A stretch of DNA of 25,506 bases from DASZXJ01 sp035545895 (lineage in GTDB: Bacteria > Planctomycetota > Phycisphaerae > Tepidisphaerales > Tepidisphaeraceae). The translations under genes and the position numbers were made by a program. Below the pieces are notes generated by a model. That model saw only the letters and a program-made list of their open reading frames with translations. It did no database searches and was not told the origin of the DNA. The stretch spans positions 1-25,506 of the forward strand of contig DASZXJ010000232.1 of NCBI GenBank assembly GCA_035545895.1. Reading direction: 5' to 3'. This document shows positions 1 through 6,691 of the stretch, piece after piece; position 1 is the stretch's first letter; each line of letters starts with the position of its first letter.

Positions 1-398
1 GCATTCATGACGATGTTTGGATCGCTTTCTTCGGGCGATCCGATAATGCCGCTGAATTCCGCACCCACTCGGAATTCAGCCCCGGCCGTCGAGCAATTAC
101 GGACCGTGTAGACGACGAGAGTGATCTTGTCGAGCTTCAGCTTGGCCATGAACTGCTCGCCCTTTTTCATCGGGTTGCGGGAGATCAGCCCGACCCCGTG
201 AGGCGAGCAATCGGTCAGCTTGACCTGCTCAAATTCCCAATCTTTCTCCGTTCCGCAATGAAGGATGTAGATCTGGCGATCCAGCGGGATGCGGGACTCA
301 AATCGCCGTTCATCCGCTATGCCATGTCCGCGAAAGTCATCCAGCGTCATGGTGTCTCGCCTGGGGTCGGCAACTCCAAAAAAATCCTGGCCGCACAT
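1..398 (-). CDS. PilZ domain protein (partial, runs off the left edge)
   Basis: A reading frame enters from the left edge and starts at the ATG at 396-398, which has a GAGGG ribosome site about 8 bases upstream. A second in-frame ATG at 348-350 is possible but has a weaker site. The 132 visible codons carry both hallmarks of the c-di-GMP-binding PilZ fold: the RRxxxR loop (RRFESR, residues 31-36) and the (D/N)xSxxG motif (DCSPHG, residues 63-68), followed by the alternating beta-strand pattern of the barrel. With both motifs intact the protein should bind c-di-GMP and act as a cytoplasmic receptor. No other domain is visible, but the C-terminus is missing, so an output domain cannot be excluded. 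Confidence 0.85.
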   Translation of the reverse strand, partial: MCGQDFFGVADPRRDTMTLDDFRGHGIADERRFESRIPLDRQIYILHCGTEKDWEFEQVKLTDCSPHGVGLISRNPMKKGEQFMAKLKLDKITLVVYTVRNCSTAGAEFRVGAEFSGIIGSPEESDPNIVMN

Positions 399-708
399 TG
401 TTCAGCCCTCGCTCTCAAAAACCTTCGCCCCCGTAATAAATAACCTGGGCGATCTAATCTCCTCTCCGGAAGACATTCGCCTGGCCGTACTAGATCGAAT
501 TCAACAAGGAGTCATTAAATGGGGATTTCTAACCATGCCACTGTTGTAGCGAGAAAAGCGGCTGGCGCTGTCGATTAAGGGGGACTTTATCGGACGATCC
601 CAGCAAATTATTTGATATTGACTACTGTTGATGACATGAATGTGATGGGGCAAGGACCCCGTTGGGGGCGAAATTCTCGGACTTTTAGGAAGGCGGATCA
701 TTTTGCTG
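399..708. other. Intergenic stretch with no convincing gene
   Basis: These 310 bases separate the PilZ gene from the 3' end of the exported hydrolase. Open frames here are short and overlap in several frames, and none encodes a recognisable protein. A 19-codon frame at 519-578 has a good AAGGAG ribosome site but nothing else to support it. A GC-rich hairpin around 656-668 lacks a T tract. The PilZ promoter presumably lies here; I could not pick it out. Confidence 0.5.
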
Positions 709-1401
709 CTATTGCGCCAGCAGCGGGGCGACGATTTGCCGGTCAAACGGCTCGGCGATGGGACCCCAGTGCCCGCCGTCATAACCCATATCCGCCCATT
801 CGGGTCTGTAGGCATGTTGAAGGAGTTTGTCCGGGGGATAGTTGCCCTTGAATCCTCCGACGCCCGCCGCCGCGCCTTTGACGCGGTCGTAACTTTCAAA
901 AGTGCTGGTGCGCCATTCGAGAAGACCATCTCGTGCGCTGTAGAAGACGTGAAGTCGGCCGTTGATATGAGCCAGCGCCGGGTTCAGGTCATACCCGGGC
1001 GATACGGAAGGGGCCAGGAGCACGACGTTGTGGGCGTGGATATTCTGAAGTTGAGCGAGTGCGCCCAGGACCACTCCGCAGCCAGCGCTGTGGCCGATGA
1101 GATCGATCCGGCCATTTGGATGAGCGCTGTGCCATGCGCGAATTTCCGAAGCCAATTGCTCTTCAGCATCGTTATGAATCGATTCGTCGGAAAAATTCAT
1201 GACAAAAATCGGCGCGCCCCAGCCAATGACAAATGCCGACTGGCCCGGATGCGTAACCGCCCGCGCCAGGCCGGCGTAGCCTCCGCTGCCGCCGACGCCT
1301 GGCGATATAAACAGCACGTCCGGGCCGGAATCGCTTTTCACCGGGATGTTTTCAGCACATCCTCCGCTGACCAGAAGAAACAGTATAAAAATCCAACGCA
1401 T
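709..1401 (-). CDS. Exported alpha/beta hydrolase (probable lipoprotein)
   Basis: A 230-residue protein. I use the ATG at 1399-1401 because it begins directly with a hydrophobic export signal (residues 1-14) ending in a lipobox-like SGGC with Cys15; the lipobox is not ideal because Ser is at -3. The frame stays open further upstream, but that part is arginine-rich and lies in the divergent gene. The nucleophile elbow is GHSAG (103-107, Ser105) after a beta-strand, with Asp158 (ARDG) and His211 (GGHWG) as likely partners, so the triad of an alpha/beta hydrolase esterase or lipase is complete. The substrate is unknown. It is divergent from the ChdC-like gene with 57 bp between starts, so shared promoter DNA is likely. 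Confidence 0.75.
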   Translation of the reverse strand: MRWIFILFLLVSGGCAENIPVKSDSGPDVLFISPGVGGSGGYAGLARAVTHPGQSAFVIGWGAPIFVMNFSDESIHNDAEEQLASEIRAWHSAHPNGRIDLIGHSAGCGVVLGALAQLQNIHAHNVVLLAPSVSPGYDLNPALAHINGRLHVFYSARDGLLEWRTSTFESYDRVKGAAAGVGGFKGNYPPDKLLQHAYRPEWADMGYDGGHWGPIAEPFDRQIVAPLLAQ

Positions 1402-1458
1402 ACTCTTCGTGCCGTTCCTGCTACAATGATTCAAACGAGTCAAAGAAGGAGATTGTCC

Positions 1459-2211
1459 ATGGAGCCACAAACTCAGCCGCCGATTCCCGCAACGGCATCG
1501 CGCCCGCATGGGTCAACCGCGCCGGCAATTCAGAGGCAGTTCGTCAATTTCGCGTTTTTCAAGCTCGATCCTGCCTTTCGTCGGCTTCATGAAGGTGAAC
1601 GCCGCCTGGCGCGCCAGGAATTCATTGCATCATTGAATGAGCATCGATCGGGAATGATATGCCTCACCTACAGCACGGCAGGGCTCAAAGCCGACTGCGA
1701 TTTTCTCCTCTGGCGCATCAGCATGACTCCCGATGATTTTCAAGCCCAGACCCAGGCCATCAATAAGACCCGGATCGGCGGTTATCTGACGATGCCCTTC
1801 TCCTTTTTGGCCATGACCAAACGCAGCATGTATATCGACAAGGTCGATCCTTTTCACACAGCCGAGAGCCGGACCCATATTATCCCCGGCAAACGCAAAT
1901 ATCTGTTCATTTATCCCTTCGTTAAAACCCGTGATTGGTATCTGTTGCCCTTGGAACAGCGGCAGGAAATCATGGACGTGCATATTCGCGTGGGAAACAA
2001 ATATCCAAGTGTCAAACTCAATACGACCTATAGTTTTGGGCTGGACGATCAGGATTTTGTCGTGGCGTTCGAATCCGATGAGCCCAAGGATTTTCTCGAT
2101 CTGGTGATGGAATTGCGCGAAACGCAGAGCAGCAAATATACGCTTCGCGATACGCCCATCTTCACCTGCGTTCAGATGCCGATCGAGCAGGTTTTGGACC
2201 AGCTTTTCTGA
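1459..2211 (+). CDS. chdC: Chlorite dismutase-family coproheme decarboxylase (ChdC/HemQ-like)
   Basis: A 250-residue protein starting at an ATG preceded by AAGGAG (1446-1451) with a 7-base spacer; the frame is open further upstream, but that part is antisense to the hydrolase gene. The C-terminal two thirds match the heme-binding dimeric alpha/beta-barrel family that includes chlorite dismutase and HemQ. The YPxxKxRxWYLLP segment (152-164) contains the Tyr that carries the radical in ChdC (Tyr161) and a Lys (156). The MDVHIRVG segment carries the likely proximal heme ligand His175. In the coproporphyrin-dependent pathway ChdC converts coproheme III to heme b with peroxide. The catalytic Tyr favours ChdC over true chlorite dismutase. 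The first 25 residues are Pro/Ala/Thr-rich and probably disordered. No other heme gene is in the window. Confidence 0.85.
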   Translation: MEPQTQPPIPATASRPHGSTAPAIQRQFVNFAFFKLDPAFRRLHEGERRLARQEFIASLNEHRSGMICLTYSTAGLKADCDFLLWRISMTPDDFQAQTQAINKTRIGGYLTMPFSFLAMTKRSMYIDKVDPFHTAESRTHIIPGKRKYLFIYPFVKTRDWYLLPLEQRQEIMDVHIRVGNKYPSVKLNTTYSFGLDDQDFVVAFESDEPKDFLDLVMELRETQSSKYTLRDTPIFTCVQMPIEQVLDQLF

Positions 2212-2226
2212 AGTTTCAAGCCGGAC

Positions 2227-2254
2227 TTGCAAGCATCCGCCGAAGCCATACACT
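2227..2254 (+). promoter_or_regulatory. Candidate sigma-70-type promoter for tRNA-Pro
   Basis: TTGCAA (2227-2232) and TACACT (2249-2254) are separated by 16 bases and lie 24 bases before the mature tRNA. This fits a short 5' leader that would be removed by processing. It is a pattern match only. Confidence 0.4.
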
Positions 2255-2278
2255 TGCACGGCTAAATTTAGAGGATTC

Positions 2279-2352
2279 CGGGGCGTAGCTCAGCTTGGTA
2301 GAGCGCTTGGTTCGGGACCAAGAGGTCGCAAGTTCAAATCTTGTCGCCCCGA
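2279..2352 (+). tRNA. tRNA-Pro (anticodon CGG)
   Basis: A complete cloverleaf of 74 bases. The acceptor stem pairs CGGGGCG with CGCCCCG and has discriminator A. The D arm reads GCTC...GAGC, the anticodon stem CTTGG/CCAAG encloses the loop TTCGGGA with anticodon CGG, and the T arm has the GTTCAAAT loop between AA-containing GCAAG/CTTGT stems. The 3' CCA is not encoded. It reads CCG proline codons. Confidence 0.96.
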
Positions 2353-2370
2353 TTTTTGCGAAGCAAAAAT
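2352..2370 (+). terminator. Perfect A/T-rich hairpin just after tRNA-Pro
   Basis: ATTTTTGC and GCAAAAAT form a perfect 8-bp stem around a GAA loop, starting on the discriminator base of the tRNA. It could end the tRNA transcript or stabilise its 3' trailer. The stem is not GC-rich and no T tract follows it, so termination is only likely. Confidence 0.45.
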
Positions 2371-2476
2371 AGAGCAGTGGAGAAATAGAGCAGGAGATCA
2401 GGAGACAAGAAAGACGTTCGACATCGATTTGTTCCACTGCGGTCTACTGCTCACCTGCTCGCCTGCTCTTTCTAGT
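2371..2476. repeat. Inverted arrays of a degenerate 8-bp unit (GAGCAGGN)
   Basis: The left side reads as consecutive octamers on the plus strand (GAGCAGTG, GAGAAATA, GAGCAGGA, GATCAGGA, GACAAGAA). The right side reads the same way on the minus strand (GAGCAGGC, GAGCAGGT, GAGCAGTA, GACCGCAG). The two arrays face each other around a unique centre near 2410-2430, so the transcript could fold into a long imperfect hairpin. It sits between the tRNA and another inverted repeat and has no believable coding content. Confidence 0.6.
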
Positions 2477-2505
2477 TCAGATCATGGCCTTCATGCTCGA
2501 AAATT

Positions 2506-2595
2506 CGGTACTGTGCAATTTGAACGTGACATGGGCTTTCAGCCCATGAACACGGGCTGAAAGCCCGCGTCACATTTGGAAATGCACCAGTACCG
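2506..2595. repeat. Nested inverted-repeat element between convergent genes
   Basis: Outer arms begin with CGGTACTG (2506-2513) and end with CAGTACCG (2588-2595). Inner arms run from GTGAC (2526-2530) to GTCAC (2569-2573) and pair over about 20 bases with two mismatches around the GGGCTTTCAGCCC core, which can also fold on itself in each arm. The element ends 5 bases before the stop codon of the DUF4256 gene, so it probably ends or protects that transcript. Its structure resembles small non-coding hairpin elements of the REP or MITE kind. Confidence 0.7.
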
Positions 2596-2600
2596 AGCAT

Positions 2601-3182
2601 TCACACCCTGAGCAATCCCCGGAACGCACGAGCGCCGTAATAGGATTGGGCGCCGTTGTGATAGATGAAGACCCGCCCGTAACGGTAATCTCCAAATAAC
2701 GCGCCGCCCATCTTTCGGAATTCCGGCGGCGTCTTGAGCCAACTCGAACTCTTGGCGTCGAAGGGTCCGAGCTTTTGCAGATTTCGGAAGTCGTCTTCGG
2801 TCAAAACCTCAATGCCCATGTTGGCGGCCATATCGATCGCGTTGTCCCTGGCATCAGGCCGGCCCTTGATATTGGCCTTCTGCCCTTCGCGGTCGTAACA
2901 AATGCTTCTGCGGCCGCCCGGGCTTTCCGCCGAGCAGTCGCAAAAGATGTATTTGCCGGCCTCCTCGTCGAAACCGATCACATCCGGCTCGCCACCGGTC
3001 TTTTCCATTTCATTCAGCGACCACAGTTTTTCAAGATTGTCTTCCAGCTTCGACTGCACCCTCGCCCAGTCGATTCCCTTATGCCGGTGCATGTGCTTCT
3101 CGAAACGCGACTTCAATGTCTTGAGCAGTTCTGCAATTTCTCTCGAAGATAATTTCTTTTTATTGTTCTTCTCGTTTTTCAT
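2601..3182 (-). CDS. DUF4256 family protein
   Basis: A 193-residue soluble protein. I chose the ATG at 3180-3182, which has GGAGA about 11 bases upstream; a start 24 codons earlier would add an unlikely Trp/Cys-containing leader. The N-terminus is lysine-rich with a charged helix, followed by the WSLNEMEKTGGEPDVIG and YIFCDCSAESPGGRRS segments, and a C-terminal part ending in YGRVFIYHNGAQSYYGARAFRG. This pattern matches my memory of DUF4256, whose function is unknown. It is in the same direction as the TetR gene upstream (58 bp gap), so the two may share a transcript. A nested hairpin element follows the stop codon. Confidence 0.75.
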   Translation of the reverse strand: MKNEKNNKKKLSSREIAELLKTLKSRFEKHMHRHKGIDWARVQSKLEDNLEKLWSLNEMEKTGGEPDVIGFDEEAGKYIFCDCSAESPGGRRSICYDREGQKANIKGRPDARDNAIDMAANMGIEVLTEDDFRNLQKLGPFDAKSSSWLKTPPEFRKMGGALFGDYRYGRVFIYHNGAQSYYGARAFRGLLRV

Positions 3183-3240
3183 AACCGTATGTTCTCCGAT
3201 ACAGAACCGTGTGATCCACCAACATAATGGAATCTGCCTG

Positions 3241-3939
3241 TCATGAATTATCAACTCTCGTTAATTTGCGCGTGATCCGTATTGGCGGTTTTTCTGTCGT
3301 TGGCGGCCCGAGGTTATTTCGCAGGTATGTATTGATAAGCTGCTCCACCGCCGGCCTGATCGCGCGGGCGGCATCGTTGCGGCCATGCGTTTGCCGAAGA
3401 ATGAGGGCCCCTTCGATGAGTGCTGAATAGCAATCTGCGAACGTTTCGGCCGCAGTCGTCTGGGCGCCGGCGGCTTTGGCGACATCACGCCAATGATCGC
3501 GCACCTTGCGTTTGTATGATGCCGCCGCCTGATGTACCGGGTCGTGCGGATTAGGAAACTCGATGGCGGTATTGAGGAACATGCAGCCGAGAAAATCCGG
3601 ATCGTTAAACCAGATATCCATGACATCGAACATGGCAAGAAGCTGCTTGATCGGGTCATCTCCCGCCCGTTTGTGGATGGCCTTTGCCCAGGCCTGCGAT
3701 TCCCATTCATCCCGGCGCTGAACCGCCGCCACCATCAGGTCGTCCTTGCCTTCGAAATGTTTGTAGAAGGTTGTCTTGGTGACGCCCGCGGCTTCGATGA
3801 CCCGATCAATACCGACCGCGGCAAAGCCATTGCGGTAAAACAAATCCACTGCCGCCGCCACAAGCCGCTCGCGCCCCGTCTTGGGCGGATCGGGCAGGCC
3901 AAGTAATTCAGCGACCGATTTTGTCCGGGTGTTCGGCAT
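3241..3939 (-). CDS. TetR/AcrR family transcriptional regulator
   Basis: A 232-residue regulator starting at the ATG at 3937-3939; there is no clear ribosome site, and the longer open frame upstream adds non-conserved sequence. The N-terminal helix-turn-helix (about residues 22-66) has the family pattern, with RERLVAAAVDLFYRNGFAAVGIDRVIEAAGV and then TKTTFYKHFEGKDDL. The C-terminal ligand-binding half contains DVMDIWFNDPDFLGCMFLNTAIEF, which recalls the subfamily that regulates genes for oxidoreductases and electrophile detoxification. It faces away from the tautomerase-OsmC-AhpD cassette across about 280 bp of non-coding DNA, so repression of that cassette and of itself is the natural inference. 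Confidence 0.85.
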   Translation of the reverse strand: MPNTRTKSVAELLGLPDPPKTGRERLVAAAVDLFYRNGFAAVGIDRVIEAAGVTKTTFYKHFEGKDDLMVAAVQRRDEWESQAWAKAIHKRAGDDPIKQLLAMFDVMDIWFNDPDFLGCMFLNTAIEFPNPHDPVHQAAASYKRKVRDHWRDVAKAAGAQTTAAETFADCYSALIEGALILRQTHGRNDAARAIRPAVEQLINTYLRNNLGPPTTEKPPIRITRKLTRVDNS

Positions 3940-3969
3940 GATCTGGAGTTTAGCAACACCCAAGCCCAA

Positions 3970-3988
3970 GGTGTACTTGAGGTGCACC
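3970..3988. promoter_or_regulatory. Candidate TetR operator
   Basis: GGTGTAC (3970-3976) and GTGCACC (3982-3988) form an inverted repeat with one mismatch around a 5-base centre, 31 bases upstream of the tetR start. The half-site GGTGTAC occurs again at 4092-4098, nearer the divergent tautomerase gene. Two copies of a half-site between a TetR gene and its divergent neighbour suggest binding sites. Confidence 0.4.
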
Positions 3989-4219
3989 CCGACCGCTGGA
4001 GGCGCTAAGGATCGGTCAACCTGTTTCGGCGATTTCATCGCTTGGATCCAGGGTTTTGCGCAAATCAATTTTACCGATAGCCCTGTTTAGGGGTGTACCA
4101 CAAGTAAACTATTCGCCGTTGCAAAGTCGCATAGAGTTCCACGTCTGGTTTGGATCGCACGTGACGTAGCGTGTGATCGACAACGAACAGGGCTGCAAGA
4201 GCAGCAGATTGGAGTCTTT

Positions 4220-4465
4220 ATGCCGTTGGTCAACGTAAAGGTTCTGGAAGGGGTTTTCACGCCGGCTCAGAAGCGCGAAATGATTCGCAAGCTCACCGAC
4301 ACGATGGTCGAGATCGAAGGTGAAAACCTGCGTCCGGCGACCGTGGTCATCGTCGAAGAAGTCAAAAGCGGCGACTGGGGGTTTGGTGGCAATGCGCTCA
4401 CCACCGCCGATATCAAAGCGATGGCGGCCGGTCGCGCAACCGCAGAGCCGGTTGGATTGAGCTGA
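4220..4465 (+). CDS. 4-oxalocrotonate tautomerase family protein
   Basis: An 81-residue protein with GGAG (4211-4214) five bases before the ATG. It begins Met-Pro, and Pro2 becomes the catalytic N-terminal proline after Met removal. The family pattern continues with a beta-strand, a helix (FTPAQKREMIRKLTDTMVEI), a second strand (TVVIVEEV) and the WGFGG turn (53-57), which corresponds to the WGIGG turn of 4-OT. Such enzymes tautomerise or dehalogenate unsaturated keto acids. At 81 residues it is somewhat longer than the classic 62-residue subunit, with an extra C-terminal tail. It is the first gene of a cassette with the OsmC-like and AhpD-like genes. Confidence 0.85.
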   Translation: MPLVNVKVLEGVFTPAQKREMIRKLTDTMVEIEGENLRPATVVIVEEVKSGDWGFGGNALTTADIKAMAAGRATAEPVGLS

Positions 4466-4530
4466 TCGGGTTTCGGACTTTGGCAGATTATTGAAGAAAA
4501 CAAATTGGGGCATTTTGAAAGGATTGAACC

Positions 4531-5094
4531 ATGAACACGACTTTGACAAGCACGATTCGCAACGGGATTGATGTGGCCGCTTTGCAGGGAACGATTGAAA
4601 CCGTTCGCACCAACCCCGCGGCCGCGCAGACGCACTGGGCGGTCAGCAGCCGCTGGGCGGGCGGAACGCGATCCGACCATGAAGTCGATGGGTGCGGCAT
4701 CGGCGGGCAGGAAGTTGATCGCCGGTTCACTCTTCGCGTGGACGAGCCATTGGAACTGTGCGGCACGAACCAGTACGCCAATCCGCAGGAATATCTGCTA
4801 GCGTCGATGAACGCCTGCATGATCGTCGGCTACGCAGCCGTGGCCGCGCTGATGGGCATCAAGTTGACGAAACTTGAGATTCGCACGTCAGGAGACATCG
4901 ACCTTCGCGGATTCCTCGGGATCGATCCGAGCGTGCCGCCGGGATACGAATCGCTTCAGCAGACAGTAACGATCGCCGGCGATGGAACCGACGAGCAGTT
5001 CCGGCAGCTTCACGAAACGGTGAAGAAGTCGAGTCCGAACTACTTCAACATTACCCACGCGATTGCCACGCATTCGCGGTTGGTGGTCGAATAA
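4531..5094 (+). CDS. OsmC/Ohr family protein with one family cysteine replaced
   Basis: A 187-residue protein with AAAGGA seven bases before the ATG. The central part QYANPQEYLLASMNACMIVGYAAVA is the OsmC core helix with the first redox cysteine, Cys96. In OsmC and Ohr peroxidases a second cysteine follows in a HxxCP-like turn; here the aligned segment reads KKSSPNYFNITHA (165-177), with Ser in place of Cys. Other cysteines are at 55 and 77, and Cys77 lies close upstream of Cys96. Whether it is still a thiol peroxidase, perhaps using another cysteine, or acts on other electrophiles is open. It lies 65 bp after the tautomerase gene and is followed by a strong hairpin. Confidence 0.82.
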   Translation: MNTTLTSTIRNGIDVAALQGTIETVRTNPAAAQTHWAVSSRWAGGTRSDHEVDGCGIGGQEVDRRFTLRVDEPLELCGTNQYANPQEYLLASMNACMIVGYAAVAALMGIKLTKLEIRTSGDIDLRGFLGIDPSVPPGYESLQQTVTIAGDGTDEQFRQLHETVKKSSPNYFNITHAIATHSRLVVE

Positions 5095-5101
5095 GTTGTT
5101 T

Positions 5102-5141
5102 CGCCGGGCGCGGCCACGCGCTGCGCCCGGCGTTTGATTTT
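5102..5141 (+). terminator. Intrinsic terminator after the OsmC-like gene
   Basis: CGCCGGGCGC (5102-5111) and GCGCCCGGCG (5123-5132) form a perfect 10-bp GC stem around an 11-base loop, followed by TTTGATTTT. It starts 8 bases after the OsmC stop codon and before the AhpD-like gene, so the last gene of the cassette is either attenuated or has its own promoter. Confidence 0.8.
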
Positions 5142-5169
5142 CAGAAGTTTGCCTATGACGGAGTGAAAT

Positions 5170-5472
5170 ATGTACGACAAGAAAAATCTGGCAAAGTTCC
5201 CACGATTGGGCGAACTTGCGCCCGAAGCATTCAAGGCGTTTGTTGAATTTGACCAGGCCGTCATCAAATATGGTGTGATCCCGGTCAAATACAAGGAATT
5301 GATCGCCATCGCGGTGGCGCTGACGACGCAGTGCCCGTACTGCATCGACATTCACACAAGAAATGCCAAACGAGCCGGCGTCACCGAGCAGGAATTGGCC
5401 GAGACGACGCTGATCGCCGCCGCGCTCAGAGCCGGCGGGGCGATGACGCATGGGACGCATACATTGGAATGA
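5170..5472 (+). CDS. AhpD-like carboxymuconolactone decarboxylase-family protein
   Basis: A 100-residue protein with GGAG (5160-5163) six bases before the ATG. The core reads KELIAIAVALTTQCPYCIDIHTRNAKRAG, with a CxxC pair (Cys55, Cys58) and His62, as in AhpD-type alkylhydroperoxidases, where the two thiols recycle a peroxidase. True decarboxylases of this family lack the CxxC, so a redox role is favoured. It follows the OsmC-like gene by 75 bp, with an intrinsic terminator in the gap and a second one just after its own stop codon. A partner role with the single-cysteine OsmC-like protein is an inference. Confidence 0.88.
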   Translation: MYDKKNLAKFPRLGELAPEAFKAFVEFDQAVIKYGVIPVKYKELIAIAVALTTQCPYCIDIHTRNAKRAGVTEQELAETTLIAAALRAGGAMTHGTHTLE

Positions 5473-5479
5473 AGTGAAT

Positions 5480-5517
5480 AGGGCATCACAGGTTGATTAA
5501 CTGTGATGCCCTTTTTG
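5480..5517 (+). terminator. Intrinsic terminator after the AhpD-like gene
   Basis: AGGGCATCACAG (5480-5491) and CTGTGATGCCCT (5501-5512) form a perfect 12-bp stem with a 9-base loop, directly followed by a run of T. This is a textbook Rho-independent terminator. Confidence 0.92.
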
Positions 5518-5562
5518 CGATCAAGGATTGGATCTATCGCGGTTGGAAGGAAGATCCAAGAA

Positions 5563-5584
5563 GTGAACCCTCGGTTCAACCGCT
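5563..5584 (+). repeat. 22-bp dispersed repeat, copy 1
   Basis: This stretch, with the core GAACCCTCGGTTC, is identical to the reverse complement of 23265-23286. The core folds into a small hairpin (GAACC/GGTTC around CTC). Both copies lie in non-coding DNA about 17.7 kb apart and in opposite orientation. Confidence 0.7.
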
Positions 5585-5622
5585 ACGCCGTCGGTTGGGG
5601 ATTACAGTTAATCACAGAAACG

Positions 5623-5641
5623 CCCACGGCGCTGCCGTGGG
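5623..5641 (-). terminator. Hairpin downstream of pdxA
   Basis: CCCACGGC (5623-5630) and GCCGTGGG (5634-5641) form a perfect 8-bp stem with a GCT loop, 12 bases beyond the pdxA stop codon. The T-rich tail on the minus strand is short and interrupted, so it may protect the 3' end rather than terminate. Confidence 0.5.
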
Positions 5642-5653
5642 GGGCTTGAAAGA

Positions 5654-6691
5654 TCATTGCGCTTCGGTGGGTTTCGGCGTTGCTTCCCGCTGATGCCGTT
5701 TCGTCGCCAGTTCGATCGCCAGTTCAATGGCGGCTCGCATCGAGCCGGGGTTGGCGCGGTTGCGCCCGACGATGTCAAAGGCCGTCCCGTGATCCGGACT
5801 TGTGCGGATGATCGGCAAACCCAGCGTGAGATTCACCGCGCGATCGAAGGCGAGCAGTTTTACGGGGATCAAACCTTGATCGTGGTACATGGCCAGGACC
5901 GCGTCGAACTTGCCGTCTCGGGCGCCGAGAAAAACCGTGTCGGCGGGGTAGGGGCCGGTGGCATCGATTCCCTGTTCCCGCGCCATGAGGATGGCAGGGG
6001 AGATCAGCCGTTCTTCCTCATCACCAAACTGGCCATTCTCTGAAGCATGTGGATTGACGCCCGCCACCGCGATGCGCGGCTTGGGGATGTCAAACCAGTT
6101 GACCAGCGCCTCATGGAGTAATTCCAAAGGCTGGAAGATCGCGCCGATATTCAGCTTGTTCCACAGACCCATTAGCGGCAGATGGACGGTCGCCAGCGCG
6201 ACTTTCAACGGACCGCCGACGAACATCATGCAATATCGCTTGGTGCCGGTTTTGGTCGCGAACAATTCGGTGTGGCCGGGATAGTGGTATCCCGCCAGTT
6301 TCCAGCTTTCCTTGGCGATGGGCGCGGTGACGACCGCATCGACGAGTTTTTTCTGGGCCGAATCGATGGCATCGACGCAAAATCGCATGGATGCTTCGCC
6401 GCCCAAACGGCTGGGGCTTTTGATGGCGTTGCCGAGCATGCTGTACTGGTCGTAATCGACAACCACCACGTCGTGCGGGTACGACCGAAGCCGGCCGTTG
6501 TATTGATCTCTCCACCAGAAGACATCGAATTCCGCCAGGTCCGCCGCGTAGGCCAGTAACTCATTCATGCCATAAATGATGTATCTGGCGCGGCTGCGCA
6601 GCACCGGATCGGACAGTGCTTTGACGACGACTTCCGCGCCAATACCCGCAGGGTCGCCCATCGTGATCGCAATGACTGGCCTGTAATCCAT
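5654..6691 (-). CDS. pdxA: 4-hydroxythreonine-4-phosphate dehydrogenase PdxA
   Basis: A 345-residue protein of the expected family length. PdxA oxidises 4-phosphohydroxy-L-threonine with NAD in the deoxyxylulose 5-phosphate-dependent route to pyridoxal phosphate. The N-terminal TMGDPAGIGAE motif (10-20), the PGHTE segment (His140) and the three metal-ligand histidines His170, His215 (NPHASE) and His270 (MYHDQGL) are all present, each four residues beyond the E. coli positions 166, 211 and 266. It is therefore expected to be active. Its ribosome site is weak. No other vitamin B6 gene is nearby; the unrecognised operon lies upstream in the same direction, 209 bp away, and may read into it. Confidence 0.95.
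   Translation of the reverse strand: MDYRPVIAITMGDPAGIGAEVVVKALSDPVLRSRARYIIYGMNELLAYAADLAEFDVFWWRDQYNGRLRSYPHDVVVVDYDQYSMLGNAIKSPSRLGGEASMRFCVDAIDSAQKKLVDAVVTAPIAKESWKLAGYHYPGHTELFATKTGTKRYCMMFVGGPLKVALATVHLPLMGLWNKLNIGAIFQPLELLHEALVNWFDIPKPRIAVAGVNPHASENGQFGDEEERLISPAILMAREQGIDATGPYPADTVFLGARDGKFDAVLAMYHDQGLIPVKLLAFDRAVNLTLGLPIIRTSPDHGTAFDIVGRNRANPGSMRAAIELAIELATKRHQREATPKPTEAQ

Noticed and set aside
501..929. A 142-codon minus-strand frame
   Set aside because: It overlaps the 3' part of the hydrolase in another frame and shows no family features.
703..1458. An N-terminal extension of the ChdC frame
   Set aside because: It is antisense to the hydrolase gene, is rich in Arg/Ala, and the 1459 start has a strong ribosome site.
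2216..2437. A 73-codon minus-strand frame across tRNA-Pro
   Set aside because: It is antisense to the tRNA and its product carries the usual spurious pattern such as GATRFELATSWSRT.
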